Shown here: positions 47,091 through 57,320 of the stretch, piece by piece
Layout of the letters: every line of letters begins with the position of its first letter
How positions within the stretch are numbered: position 1 is the first letter of the stretch
From: Paracyclopina nana
Lineage: Eukaryota > Arthropoda > Copepoda > Cyclopoida > Cyclopettidae
DNA length: 64,000 bases
Direction of reading: 5' to 3'
Assembly: GCA_019096065.1 (NCBI GenBank)
Contig: JAGUCH010000003.1
Span: 5,890,001 to 5,954,000 of the forward strand
Notes under the pieces: model-generated
The model's input: only the letters and a program-made list of their open reading frames with translations
The model's database searches: none
Told to the model about the DNA's origin: nothing
Position numbers and translations under genes: made by a program

Positions 47091-47317
47091 TATTGTACTT
47101 TTGACTTCCTGGCAATTACTCTTTTACGCAACTAACCCTTTTCCTGCTTCCGCCTAACAACACTCACTCTTATGATAGTGCCGTAACCTTGTGCGACAGA
47201 TATATAAGCGCGAGTACTGCAATAAAGAAACAGATTTGATACTGACTTTGAGCTAGCAAGTTGTGCTCATTCCGGCTCGCCATAGTTGTAGGATCTTGGG
47301 AAGTCCAGGATACAATA
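47091..47317 (+). repeat. 5' LTR (227 bp)
   Basis: Starts TATTGTA and ends TACAATA, a perfect 7-bp inverted terminus. It contains a TATA-like GATATATAAG near 47,198 and an AATAAA near 47,222. Identical by eye to the 3' LTR. Confidence 0.92.
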
Positions 47318-47318
47318 T

Positions 47319-47333
47319 TGGTGGCATCTGGCT
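47319..47333 (+). other. Candidate primer-binding site
   Basis: TGGTGGCATCTGGCT begins one base after the 5' LTR. TGG is the expected complement of a tRNA CCA end. The primer tRNA was not identified. Confidence 0.6.
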
Positions 47334-47427
47334 TTTCGACCTCACGTCCTCGTTTTTAACCTGGGGGAGGGACTCTGCCCTTTTTGCTTGCTTGCAAAAG
47401 AGCAGATTTTGCGCCGGAATATAGTCA

Positions 47428-48522
47428 GTGTATATGCCTGGCTCAGGACGAGTTGCAGGTGAAGAAGACGTACCAGTGGAGCCTGGTAATCAAGAGGAGC
47501 CTGCGGGCAATTTGGATCAATTGGGCAGTCACAGCACTACTGCCATGGCCAACAGGGCAATCAAGGCAATCGATTTGCCTGAGTTATCTGGAGACCGATC
47601 GACGGACAAGCTTGGACCTCGAGCCTGGGTGACACGCATAGATCACCTGCGTACAATTGTCAATCAAGGGGCTGCTGCTGCTGAACAACCCCGCTGGAGT
47701 GACGAAGCCACTGCAAGTTATGCAGCTTTGGCCTTGAAAGGCAAAGCAGGTCAGTGGTATAATATTTTGGCTGAGGAGAAGCGGACGCCCTCCACTTGGG
47801 AGGGGCCTAATGGATTGAAGAAGATTTTTCTTGCTCGTTTCCACCATGTGTGTACCTTGGCTGAAGAATCGGCAATTGAAGACTCCTTGGTACAGGAGCC
47901 TAATGAGATGGTCAAGGACTTCTTTGATAGGGTCAAAACTGGGACCCTGACCTTAATGGAGAACTTCGCACCTTTGGAGAACACCCCCACCACTCTGGTT
48001 GCCGCGGGTAAACTGCCAGAGGTCCAGGAATTGGCGAAGAATGAGGCCTACCAATTTATGGTGAAGCGCCGATTTGTACATGGGCTCATCAAGACCATCA
48101 AGTCGCAGGTTGTGGTCCAAGAATACACCAAGTTGGAAGATATAGTTGGTTTCGCATCAAGAGTGGAAGCTTCATTTTCCAATGACAAGAAGGCTTCAGT
48201 ACCACCACCAGAGGTTAATGCCATCAAGATTCAAGATAAGGAAGATCAACCGGCCCAACCCAAGAATCAAGAAAGCCTCGAAAATACAGTGGAGAAATTC
48301 ATTGACCTTGTCAAAGGTCGCCTTGGGGAACGCAAACCACCTAGGACCTCCCAGGGTAATCGCCTTAAATGCTGGTATTGCGACATTCCAGGCCACCGAG
48401 AGACGGAGTGTTTCAGCAAGAAAAGAGATCAGAAGAACAATCTATATAAACCCAAGCCTGGAAGCAAGAGGGCCAGCGAAGGGAAGCAAGCTCATGAAGT
48501 TCAAGGTGATTTAAACTGGTAG
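47428..48522 (+). CDS. Gag frame of the Gypsy element
   Basis: About 364 codons encoding a capsid/nucleocapsid-type protein with a retrotransposon-gag helical region and a CCHC zinc knuckle (CWYCDIPGHRETEC) near the C-terminus. First part of the element listed at 47091-54655. Confidence 0.85.
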   Translation: MYMPGSGRVAGEEDVPVEPGNQEEPAGNLDQLGSHSTTAMANRAIKAIDLPELSGDRSTDKLGPRAWVTRIDHLRTIVNQGAAAAEQPRWSDEATASYAALALKGKAGQWYNILAEEKRTPSTWEGPNGLKKIFLARFHHVCTLAEESAIEDSLVQEPNEMVKDFFDRVKTGTLTLMENFAPLENTPTTLVAAGKLPEVQELAKNEAYQFMVKRRFVHGLIKTIKSQVVVQEYTKLEDIVGFASRVEASFSNDKKASVPPPEVNAIKIQDKEDQPAQPKNQESLENTVEKFIDLVKGRLGERKPPRTSQGNRLKCWYCDIPGHRETECFSKKRDQKNNLYKPKPGSKRASEGKQAHEVQGDLNW

Positions 48523-48533
48523 GCGGCCGTCCC

Positions 48534-51500
48534 GTGCTCCAGCCGACGCGCCGCCCTGGTCTGGCCGCTTCAACATTCTCGATGCTACTCTCATACTTCA
48601 CAACTATGACTGTAAGTCGACCTGTTACCAATAAACGGCCATTTTTGACTGTAACCTGCCACGGAGCAAACTTCAATTGCCTTTACGATACTGGTGCTAA
48701 TATCAGCTTGTTGTCACGCACCGCCTTTAGGAAGATTCCCATTGACAAGAGGCCTCAAAAAGTGCTAACTGCATCCCCGCTAAGAGCTACCTGTGCGTCC
48801 GGTACGCCTCTGCGAATACTTGGACTTTATCAGCTGCCATGTGACATCAAAGGAAAACAAACTCTGTGCGACTTTTATGTTTGTGACTCCTTAAATGTAG
48901 AGGGTATCCTGGGGGTAGATATTATCCATGCTGCTGGTTTACACTACGACCCCATCTCCATGGCCATTCACTACAAGAAAACCTCGCCAACTGCTGCTGT
49001 CGTCCACAATGACACTTTTTTGCCTGCCAGAAGCGTTGCAACTGTCAGACTATTAATTACCGATGAAGAACGCAAACGACAACCAAATTTTGAAGGATGT
49101 TTCAAGCTCAGAAATTACGAGGATTCCATGGTGTGCGCAGACGACTGCCTTCTTCGAACAGACGACTTTGGAATCGCTACTGTGAAAATCACCAACCCTG
49201 GATTGGAGCCCGCTACACTGAAGAAGGGGCTAAAAATTGGTGAACTCGTCAACATTGATTTATCAGATTTTGTACCGTTTAATGATGCATTTGCTTGTGT
49301 TTCCAGCATTTCTACTTCGGGACAGCCTCCTAGGCATGATCCCATGGTGAAGGAGTATATTAACAAGCATGCCAGACTTGACCACTTGACTCCTAATGAG
49401 CGTCAGAATTATTTAAAACTGCTCTTAAACAATTCTGACGTTATTTCCATTTCAGAATATGACTTGGGTAAATGTACCCTAATGAAGCACAAGATCAATC
49501 TGACTAACAAGAACCCAGTGTTCAACAAACAATTTCCGATCCCTCAGAAACATTTAGAGCACATCAGTGAAAGTGTTGACGAATGGCTTAAAATGGGAAT
49601 CATTGAGCCATCTGACTCCGAATGGAATTCCTCAATATTCTGTGTCCCAAGAAAATTACCAGATGGACAGACAGGCTGGAGACCAGTGATTGATTATAGA
49701 GGCCTGAATGCCAAAACAGAGCCATCAAGCTATCGCCTCCCACTCATCTCCGAATGCATTGATGACATTGGAAGGTCAGGAACCCAACTTTTCTCACAAT
49801 TAGACCTCCGCAATGGTTTTCACCAAATGCAAATGGATGAATCGTCCAAACATTTGACCGCTTTTACTATCCCTGGAAGAGGCCAATTTCAATACTGCAG
49901 GGCACCGTTTGGACTTTGCAACATGCCCCTATCATTTCAACGTATGATGATGAAAGTGTTTGAACACCTAACTCCCAAGCGAGTTTTGCTATATTTAGAT
50001 GATATTCTAGTCAAGGGAACTGATCACAAAGACATGATTGCAGGTTTGGAGGAATGCTTTGCGCGGCTTCGGAGAGCAAATCTGAAAATCAACCTCCCCA
50101 AGTGTTCCTTTGGAACTACTGAGTGCACTTATCTAGGCTTCACCTTAACACCTACGGGTTACCAACCCAACAAGAGGAAATTACAAGCCATAGAAGACGC
50201 TCCTCCACCTACTACTGTCCGTGAGATAAGACAATTTCTGGGACTATGCAATTTCTTTCGGTCCTGCATTCCAAGGTTTAGCAAGCACTCACACGCGTTA
50301 TCACAGTTAACCTGCAAAGACTCAAGCTGGCGCTCTGGCCCTCTGCCCCCTCAAGCCTTACAATCTTTTCAGAAATTGAAGGAGCTTTTGTGTAGTGAGC
50401 CTGTGTTGGCTTACCCCAAGCCCGAGCTCGACTACCATTTATATGTGGATGCTTCCCAAGGCACTGTCGACAACAGTTTGGATGGTGGACTGGGCGCTGT
50501 GTTGATCCAGTACCAAAACAACGAGCCTAGGGTAATCAGCTATGCACCAAGAGGTCCCCAAAGGCACGAGAAGAACTACACACCTTATGTACTTGAACTA
50601 TTGGCTTGCAATTGGGCAATTAAACTGTATGCAGTCTACCTTACTGGAACGAAGTTCACATTGTACAGTGACAACAAACCATTGCAGAAGCTCTACATGA
50701 CCCATACCAGCACACTTTCTCGCCTCCAGGACCTCATGATACAGCATTCATTTACGGTCCAATATTGTCCAGGTGACAAAAATCCTGCTGACTTTTGTTC
50801 TAGAAATGTGCCCGAGGCCTTGCGCCAAATCAACGCCTGTGTGTATGGGGTCTCTACAGAAGCCTTAGAGGATTTGGAAGTCATGAAGCAGCTGCAGAAT
50901 TCAGACACGGTGCTTTCTGCTCTGATCGCCAAGATCAAGACCAATTTAACGCCATCTACTCCCGAACTGAAGCGAATTGTGAATAGATATGCCAGACATT
51001 GTGAACTCAAGGATGACATCTTGCTGATAACAATTGGACAACTAGGCCGCCGGGTCATTTGTGCACCGGCTATATGCCAGGCTGACATCATTAGTGCTGC
51101 TCATGCTGCCGTTGGCCATAAAGGAGTTTACAAAACTTGTGAACGAATACGAGAACAATATTTCTGGCCGAATATGGTGGCCGACGTGGAAGAATACATT
51201 GGCTCATGCTGGAAATGTGACAAAAGCAAGCTAAAGTCAAAACACCCCAACACTCCCTTAAACCCGCTATCTCAACCTAGAGGGCCGTTTGAACGAGTGC
51301 ACTGTGATCTCTTCGGACCACTACGAACGTCAGGTAGACAAAAGAAGTTTATCCTAGTCATCACGGATGCTTTCACAAAATATGCCGAATTTGTGGCATT
51401 GCCGGACAAGACTCCAGAGACAGTTAGCCGAGGCATTTTCAACAGGTGGATTTCGCGCTATGGATCACCATGCATTTTGGTAACCGACGGTGGTAAGGAA

Positions 51501-52646
51501 TTTACAGCGAAGGTAAATGATGAATTGTTCTCGCTACTGCAAATTGATAAGAAGAAAACTAGCCCCAGACACCCCCAAACTAACGCTGCAGCTGAAGTAA
51601 TTAACAAGCATATCATTAGCTATTTGCAGAAAACGCTAGATTTGGATTCGACGCTTGACTGGGAAGAAATGTTACCAGCATTGCAACTGAGCTACAATGT
51701 GGGCGTTAGTAAAGCAACAAAAATGAGCCCGTTCTTTCTTCTGTTCGGGGTACACCCCAGGACCCCATACATGGACCCAAATGTGGTAGACCACAAGTAT
51801 TACGGTGATAGCTACAAAGACGAAATTGGAAAACGTCTCCAAATTGCGCGACGAGTGGCCGCTGAAAACAACATTCACTACAAGGAGTTGTACACTGCAC
51901 AGCACAATGCCAAGGTAAAACAAGAAGACTTTAGGGAAGGTATGCTAGTGTGGCTACACAGACCTGAATTGCGCAAGATTAACCCTAAAATTAATTCACC
52001 TTGGGAAGGCATGTATGTTATTGTGAGTCTGCAAGATGAGAATGCGCTCATCCAACACATGCAGACAAAGAAAACAAGATATGTGCACAAAGACAGGTTG
52101 CAAATTTGCAAATCCGCAGCCAACATGCCCGGGCCTACTCAGTCAAGCGCCTTGCCCGACGACCCAAAGCCAGACGTCGCAACTCGTGCAGAAGAAAATG
52201 AAACGCACGCCTCAGAAACAAAGTCTGGCTATATAAGGATTGAAGACGACGATATCACCATTCTTAACCCTCTAGCACCTCCGCCGCAGCCCATCCCGAT
52301 CAAAACTGATACTGATCAAGAGTCTGCCACTGACCTCACTCGGCCTAACGTTAAAGAGGAACCACCAAGCCCAGAATCTGCTACTGATAATCAACCTACA
52401 GGGCTGTTTCAGCGGTTACGGCAAGGTATTTCACCGTTATCTGATTTTGGTACCGAGCTAGGCAACCTGGTCGTCCCCCTCGACCCTGAAGTCCAACGCC
52501 AAGCCCGTTCCTATAAGAAGGCTACTGCTCCCACCGAACAACCCGCTACCACCCGTAGAGCTGCGGCTGCAAAGAATATCGAGATACAAGATTCAGTTTT
52601 ACCTTCCAGGCCAGTTGAATACAAGAAATACACGAAGAAGAAATGA
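48534..52646 (+). CDS. Pol frame of the Gypsy element
   Basis: About 1,370 codons with domains in the Gypsy order: aspartic protease (LYDTGANISLL), reverse transcriptase (LYLDDILV), RNase H (LYVDAS) and integrase with an HHCC zinc region and a DDE-type core, then a Pro/Ser-rich tail. It lies in a different frame from gag, as is common in this family, which often uses frameshifting. Confidence 0.9.
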   Translation: MLQPTRRPGLAASTFSMLLSYFTTMTVSRPVTNKRPFLTVTCHGANFNCLYDTGANISLLSRTAFRKIPIDKRPQKVLTASPLRATCASGTPLRILGLYQLPCDIKGKQTLCDFYVCDSLNVEGILGVDIIHAAGLHYDPISMAIHYKKTSPTAAVVHNDTFLPARSVATVRLLITDEERKRQPNFEGCFKLRNYEDSMVCADDCLLRTDDFGIATVKITNPGLEPATLKKGLKIGELVNIDLSDFVPFNDAFACVSSISTSGQPPRHDPMVKEYINKHARLDHLTPNERQNYLKLLLNNSDVISISEYDLGKCTLMKHKINLTNKNPVFNKQFPIPQKHLEHISESVDEWLKMGIIEPSDSEWNSSIFCVPRKLPDGQTGWRPVIDYRGLNAKTEPSSYRLPLISECIDDIGRSGTQLFSQLDLRNGFHQMQMDESSKHLTAFTIPGRGQFQYCRAPFGLCNMPLSFQRMMMKVFEHLTPKRVLLYLDDILVKGTDHKDMIAGLEECFARLRRANLKINLPKCSFGTTECTYLGFTLTPTGYQPNKRKLQAIEDAPPPTTVREIRQFLGLCNFFRSCIPRFSKHSHALSQLTCKDSSWRSGPLPPQALQSFQKLKELLCSEPVLAYPKPELDYHLYVDASQGTVDNSLDGGLGAVLIQYQNNEPRVISYAPRGPQRHEKNYTPYVLELLACNWAIKLYAVYLTGTKFTLYSDNKPLQKLYMTHTSTLSRLQDLMIQHSFTVQYCPGDKNPADFCSRNVPEALRQINACVYGVSTEALEDLEVMKQLQNSDTVLSALIAKIKTNLTPSTPELKRIVNRYARHCELKDDILLITIGQLGRRVICAPAICQADIISAAHAAVGHKGVYKTCERIREQYFWPNMVADVEEYIGSCWKCDKSKLKSKHPNTPLNPLSQPRGPFERVHCDLFGPLRTSGRQKKFILVITDAFTKYAEFVALPDKTPETVSRGIFNRWISRYGSPCILVTDGGKEFTAKVNDELFSLLQIDKKKTSPRHPQTNAAAEVINKHIISYLQKTLDLDSTLDWEEMLPALQLSYNVGVSKATKMSPFFLLFGVHPRTPYMDPNVVDHKYYGDSYKDEIGKRLQIARRVAAENNIHYKELYTAQHNAKVKQEDFREGMLVWLHRPELRKINPKINSPWEGMYVIVSLQDENALIQHMQTKKTRYVHKDRLQICKSAANMPGPTQSSALPDDPKPDVATRAEENETHASETKSGYIRIEDDDITILNPLAPPPQPIPIKTDTDQESATDLTRPNVKEEPPSPESATDNQPTGLFQRLRQGISPLSDFGTELGNLVVPLDPEVQRQARSYKKATAPTEQPATTRRAAAAKNIEIQDSVLPSRPVEYKKYTKKK

Positions 52647-54406
52647 ACCTACACCTGTACTTTCTCACTCTGCAACTTGTAGCAGACTTTGTGGCCACAG
52701 GGAGGGGATTGGCTGAAACGCAAAACCCCACAACTCAGCTGTTGTCAAAAACTTCCAATACAGACTGGTCCCACTATGGATTCCAAAGGGCTGGCAAAGC
52801 CATGGTCTCGGTCCATTATGGCCATATCTACATAAATGTCAATCTTCATAATCTCAAGGAATACTTTTCAGTTGCTCTGAACCTCCAGCTCCTCATCTCA
52901 AGCGCCGCTACTTCTAAAGCAAATGACTCAGTACTCCAAACTCTCAGAGATCTTGTCAATGAACGCACTCGCCGAATGGAATTGAAGTACAACGATGTCG
53001 TCAGCTTTTATACGCTTTATTCAGACAACAACCAGGGCCCCAGACAGAAACGGTTCCTTGGTGTCCTCCTAGCAGGCCTCGCTGGTCTGGGCATTGGATC
53101 AACCCTATTCGGATTACTTGACCAAGGAAAGATGGACAACCTTGCCAGAAACATCAACAAGCTGGGTTTCCGCCAAGACAAGATAATACACCTCCTTGGT
53201 AAGACTAATGAAAACGTCCGCTTAAACAGGGTAGACATTGCTAAACTAAGAGAAGCCTTGTCTGCGGTTTCCAACCTGGTAAGCAAGAACCAGCTAGAAA
53301 TAGAAGTCACTGTTCTAGCCATGCAATCTGATCACATCCTTAGTCTGATTGAAAATAAGCTTGACTTGTATGCCGCTGCAGCAGCTGCCGGCGCCCGTCA
53401 CAGACTTGCCCACGGCTTGCTCTCTTACGAGGAGGCCTCCAGCTCCTTAAAAGTGGTCGCGAAGATGGCACGCAACAAGGGTTTACAGCCAATTGTTACT
53501 GACCCCCATTACCTATACCAGCTTGAGACCTCCATAATCTTTGACGTGGACGGATTTAACCTACTTGTACATGTGCCACTTACCAATGAAGATCAGGTTT
53601 TGACACTCTATCGCTACTTGCCCTTCCCCATTGAAATCACGCCAGGCCTAACTGTAGAAGTTCATCCAGAACATGACATGTTGGCCTTACACGAAGAATC
53701 CGGATCGCACTTTGAGCTATCCCACACGGACATCTCTATGTGTGAAAAGGTGCACGACTACTATATCTGTCCCCATATATCCTATCTGGCCAAAAGAAAT
53801 CAGCCTTCCTGCGTAATGTCCCTCTATCTTGCAGACCACAATCAAGCTTTAAAAACTTGTAAACTGGCAATACGGCAAGCTACCGATTGCATCCTTCCAT
53901 TCGGGAACAATGAGTTTTCTGCTTTTACGGAGGATCCAACTTATTACCAACTGACATGCAGCAATGGCACCACGAAAACTAGCCAACTACACCACTTTCA
54001 TCATTTCAAGTTAGAAGAGGGTTGCAATGTTGAGCTTCCACATTTCACGTTGTTTGGGGGCATAGAAATCAGAGTGGAGAAGACCATGGAAACCTACAAA
54101 TGGAATGTCCCAATTCTCCAGCTTGGTCACAATATGTCACCAGACGACATTCTGAAGACTCTAAACCAGATCAACTCCACTTTACCTCCAACTGACCCAC
54201 ATTCTCTGGCTTTCCTCAAAAGCCATTTTGAACCAGTCACAACTTGGAATGAGACGTTAATCATCATTGCCATCGTTGCTGTCATCTCCCTAGTTTTGGT
54301 TCTCCTGGTCTACTCCTACGCCTTCAAGAATTTCCGCGTAATGACTTTCTTCCGACAAACTAAAAATCAGGACCATGACCTAATTCCCAATAACGTCACC
54401 ACCTAA
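52643..54406 (+). CDS. Env frame of the Gypsy element
   Basis: About 587 codons: N-terminal hydrophobic leader, a furin-type site (RQKR) followed by a Gly-rich hydrophobic segment typical of fusion peptides, a long ectodomain and one C-terminal membrane segment. This resembles errantivirus Env, related to baculovirus F proteins. It overlaps the end of pol by 4 nt; env of this family is usually made from a spliced RNA. Confidence 0.85.
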   Translation: MNLHLYFLTLQLVADFVATGRGLAETQNPTTQLLSKTSNTDWSHYGFQRAGKAMVSVHYGHIYINVNLHNLKEYFSVALNLQLLISSAATSKANDSVLQTLRDLVNERTRRMELKYNDVVSFYTLYSDNNQGPRQKRFLGVLLAGLAGLGIGSTLFGLLDQGKMDNLARNINKLGFRQDKIIHLLGKTNENVRLNRVDIAKLREALSAVSNLVSKNQLEIEVTVLAMQSDHILSLIENKLDLYAAAAAAGARHRLAHGLLSYEEASSSLKVVAKMARNKGLQPIVTDPHYLYQLETSIIFDVDGFNLLVHVPLTNEDQVLTLYRYLPFPIEITPGLTVEVHPEHDMLALHEESGSHFELSHTDISMCEKVHDYYICPHISYLAKRNQPSCVMSLYLADHNQALKTCKLAIRQATDCILPFGNNEFSAFTEDPTYYQLTCSNGTTKTSQLHHFHHFKLEEGCNVELPHFTLFGGIEIRVEKTMETYKWNVPILQLGHNMSPDDILKTLNQINSTLPPTDPHSLAFLKSHFEPVTTWNETLIIIAIVAVISLVLVLLVYSYAFKNFRVMTFFRQTKNQDHDLIPNNVTT

Positions 54407-54428
54407 ATCTTTTTACCATGGGGAGGGA

Positions 54429-54655
54429 TATTGTACTTTTGACTTCCTGGCAATTACTCTTTTACGCAACTAACCCTTTTCCTGCTTCCGCCTAACAACA
54501 CTCACTCTTATGATAGTGCCGTAACCTTGTGCGACAGATATATAAGCGCGAGTACTGCAATAAAGAAACAGATTTGATACTGACTTTGAGCTAGCAAGTT
54601 GTGCTCATTCCGGCTCGCCATAGTTGTAGGATCTTGGGAAGTCCAGGATACAATA
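54429..54655 (+). repeat. 3' LTR (227 bp)
   Basis: Identical by eye to the 5' LTR. Preceded by the polypurine tract and followed by AATT (54656-54659), the right target duplication. Confidence 0.92.
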
Positions 54656-55137
54656 AATTGCTCCAGCTAGGCAAGGTTGATCAAAAAAAAATTTTTATCA
54701 CTTGACTACTGGGTTATGAGGAGTTTTTTGGTAGCAAATTTTTTTCACCAGGCTGATTGGTTTGTCAGCTGAAAGAGAAAATGCTCAAAACTGTTTTTAT
54801 TAAGAAAACTTTTTTGCGGTCGATGGTTTTGGCATAAATCTTTGGCTCTCTGGAAAGCTCTGATCAAGCCTCACATTATGGCAGGTAGCCTAGGTTGAAC
54901 TGACCCCATAGCCGCTGAGCTATTCAAGCTTGAATGTGGAAAAAATGGGTATTTTTCTTTTCTAGTGCATTTAGGGACATTTTTACTTCATAAAATATTT
55001 TTTTTCATAAAATAAAAATCACTTAAATTGAAAAATGGAAAAAAAATATTAATGGTGTTTTGGATTTCTATCACTTAAATACATTACACAAGGCTTGGTA
55101 CCCCTAGCAATAAGAATAGAATAAGTTAAACAGAGAG

Positions 55138-56300
55138 TGCTTTAAAAGTGGCCCCAATGGCTCCATTTTTTGAAAAGACATAACCCAGGCATCCAATTTG
55201 ATTTGGTGCCAGTTCCTGGTACTGCCACAGATACATGTTGCTACAAAACACATACCTCGCACTTCTCGCAAAATGGAGCCATTATTATGGTATACAATTG
55301 CATTTTGTAGCACCAAGCACAATCTGCCTTGACAGTATTTTCAGAGATGATCTGTTGCAGTAGTTCCAAATTTGATGCATTCTGGTAGTACCAGGTAAGA
55401 TACCACATTGGATCATAAATGCACAAGTTAGATCACAAATGGAACATATAGCCTTGGATCAACAATGAATTGTATGTGGATAGACTATTATGAACCAGAC
55501 TTGGATCAACAAAATTAATCATCCTTGGATCACCTACAAGAGCAAGGTCTTTGATAAACCAGAACTGACTACATTTACAAGCTCTTCCCAAGAGAAGGCT
55601 AAGAAGCTTACTTAACTTGGTGACCCAAGCCAACTTTGAAAGACTTGCTATGTCACCCAAGCCTAGCTGGGAATGTCCTGGCCACCCAACCTTTGTAGAT
55701 AATATTCCCCAGTAGTATCAGTACATTTTCACAGTAGATACAAGGACAATGAGTTTTTCTGCTAGTCTATCCATTTACAGTTTCTTTTAGCAGACCCAGG
55801 TCCTTCTCAGTCACAGCAAATGATAAAAGTATTGTCCCATCTTATCAATCCAAGGACTATGTGCCAATCAAGGGACTTTCTGTTGCAGTCTATCCAGGGA
55901 CAGTATGTTCTACCCAATCTTAGTACAGCCACAAGACAAATGTGAGTTAGCTCAAAAGCGTAGACCAAGTTCATAGAATGGACAGTCTATTCAACTAAAA
56001 ATGAATAACAATTGTCTCCAAATTCAATAGCTTAGCTATGTTTTTTGGCTTCCTTACTTCATTTGAATTGATTTGATAGTCATTAACATAGATTTTTTAA
56101 TTGAATTTCTAAAACTGACACGAATGCATGACACAAAGTGGACATTAATGAAAGACTTGAGCTCAAAAGTCTAGATCATCAAGGTTTATGGAAGATACCA
56201 TAGATTATTATGACCATAGAAATACATCCAACAAAATTAGAAGTGGGTCCACAAAAAATGGTGGCCTCTGGGGCCATTTTGAAACCAATTTTTCAACTTC
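55138..56300. other. Unique core of the TTAA foldback element
   Basis: About 1.16 kb between the two arms. No frame above 75 codons resembles a transposase. TTGGATCA recurs four times between 55,408 and 55,530. A Cys-containing short frame on the minus strand (55241-55426) has no recognisable domain. This is either internally deleted transposon sequence or unrelated captured DNA. Confidence 0.5.
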
Positions 56301-56995
56301 TCTCAGTTTAACTTATTCTATTCTTATTGCTAGGGGTACCAAGCCTTGTGTAATGTATTTAAGTGATAGAAATCCAAAACACCATTAATATTTTTTTTCC
56401 ATTTTTCAATTTAAGTAATTTTTATTTTATGAAAAAAAATATTTTATGAAGTAAAAATGTCCCTAAATGCACTAGAAAAGAAAAATACCCATTTTTTCCA
56501 CATTCAAGCTTGAATAGCTCAGCGGCTATGGGGTCAGTTCAACCTAGGCTACCTGCCATAATGTGAGGCTTGATCAGAGCTTTCCAGAGAGCCAAAGATT
56601 TATGCCAAAACCATCGACCGCAAAAAAGTTTTCTTAATAAAAACAGTTTTGAGCATTTTCTCTTTCAGCTGACAAACCAATCAGCCTGGTGAAAAAAATT
56701 TGCTACCAAAAAACTCCTCATAACCCAGTAGTCAAGTGATAAAAATTTTTTTTTGATCAACCTTACCTAGCTGGAGCAATTGAATTTTTAATGCTTTGTA
56801 AAAAGAGCCAAAAAATCGCCAATTTTTCACCTAGGTCCAAAAATTGGCCTCTAGCTCAGCCCAGGAGCATTTCTAAGCCCATGTTGCATAATAACTTAAT
56901 CATCCCACTATATGGGGGTACTATTGGGATAGGTGTCATTTCATTCTAGAATTTTCGCTTACCATGAATTTGCCACCTGGCTCCTGCATAGACTC

Positions 56996-57052
56996 TTAAG
57001 TTGTTTATGATTGCTAACAATTTTTGGGTCATTTTTTAAAATTATGATCAGT
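56996..57052 (+). repeat. TIMELESS 3'-end duplication, copy 2, right part
   Basis: TTAAGTTGTTTATGATTGCTAAC onward matches the flank after the TIMELESS stop in copy 1 (46,737-46,790) and completes copy 2 on the far side of the mobile-element stack. Confidence 0.85.
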
Positions 57053-57176
57053 AGCTTTATTTGCGAAAAGATAAGCGACTATCAAAGTAGACGAAACATT
57101 ATTAGCATCCCTAGTTAAAAGACGTTTAGTGATCCTAGCTTCATAATTTATCAGATCGGCCCTGTTCACTATCAAG

Positions 57177-57258
57177 GTCGTGATGGCCGAGTGGTTAAGG
57201 CGTTGGACTCGAAATCCAATGGGATATTCCCTCACAGGTTCGAATCCTGTTCACGACG
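57177..57258 (+). tRNA. tRNA-Ser(CGA): tRNA-Ser (anticodon CGA)
   Basis: 82 nt. The acceptor stem GTCGTGA pairs with TCACGAC, discriminator G. A box TGGCCGAGTGG, anticodon arm TTGGA-CTCGAAA-TCCAA giving CGA (reads UCG), a long variable arm as expected for serine, and B box GGTTCGAATCC. No intron. Followed within a few bases by a run of nine T, the RNA polymerase III terminator. Confidence 0.96.
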
Positions 57259-57261
57259 ATA

Positions 57262-57271
57262 TTTTTTTTTC
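57262..57271 (+). terminator. RNA polymerase III T-run terminator of tRNA-Ser
   Basis: A run of T starting about 4 nt after the tRNA 3' end. Confidence 0.8.
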
Positions 57272-57320
57272 TTTCTTTTTAAAATCAGTATTTTCGTCAA
57301 ATTCGAGCTCGTTAAAAAAT

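Larger units (their letters stand above)
47091..54655 (+). mobile_element. Env-bearing Gypsy-type LTR retroelement (errantivirus-like), 7,565 bp, looks whole and young
   Basis: An endogenous retrovirus-like Gypsy (Metaviridae) element inserted in the left arm of the foldback. It has two 227-bp LTRs, a candidate primer-binding site right after the 5' LTR, gag, pol and env frames in order on the + strand, and a purine-rich tract (GGGGAGGGA) right before the 3' LTR. The LTRs read as identical and the 4-bp target duplication is intact, so the insertion is recent. It looks whole, with no obvious break at this level of reading. Whether it is active cannot be told. Confidence 0.93.
46873..56995. mobile_element. 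TTAA-flanked foldback DNA element with ~700-bp terminal inverted repeats, interrupted by an LTR element
   Basis: The left end GAGTCTATGCAGGAGCCAGG (46873) and the right end CCTGGCTCCTGCATAGACTC (ending 56995) are perfect inverted repeats, flanked by TTAA at 46869-46872 and 56996-56999. The arms run 46873-47090 plus 54660-~55137 on the left, and ~56301-56995 on the right. They look about 99% identical (one clear difference, GGCAAGG versus GGTAAGG). Beyond that, weaker homology continues for ~60 bp. Without the LTR insertion the element is ~2.55 kb. Copy 1 of the TIMELESS duplication has TAAA at the matching site, so the pre-insertion TTAA can be read. TTAA duplication is the piggyBac habit, but the termini do not show a piggyBac consensus I recognise and no transposase is present. 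It is non-autonomous; superfamily uncertain. Confidence 0.85.

Noticed and set aside
55241-55426. Cys-containing short frame in the foldback core, as a transposase C-terminus
   Set aside because: Too short and without a defined Cys/His spacing; no catalytic Asp context found nearby.
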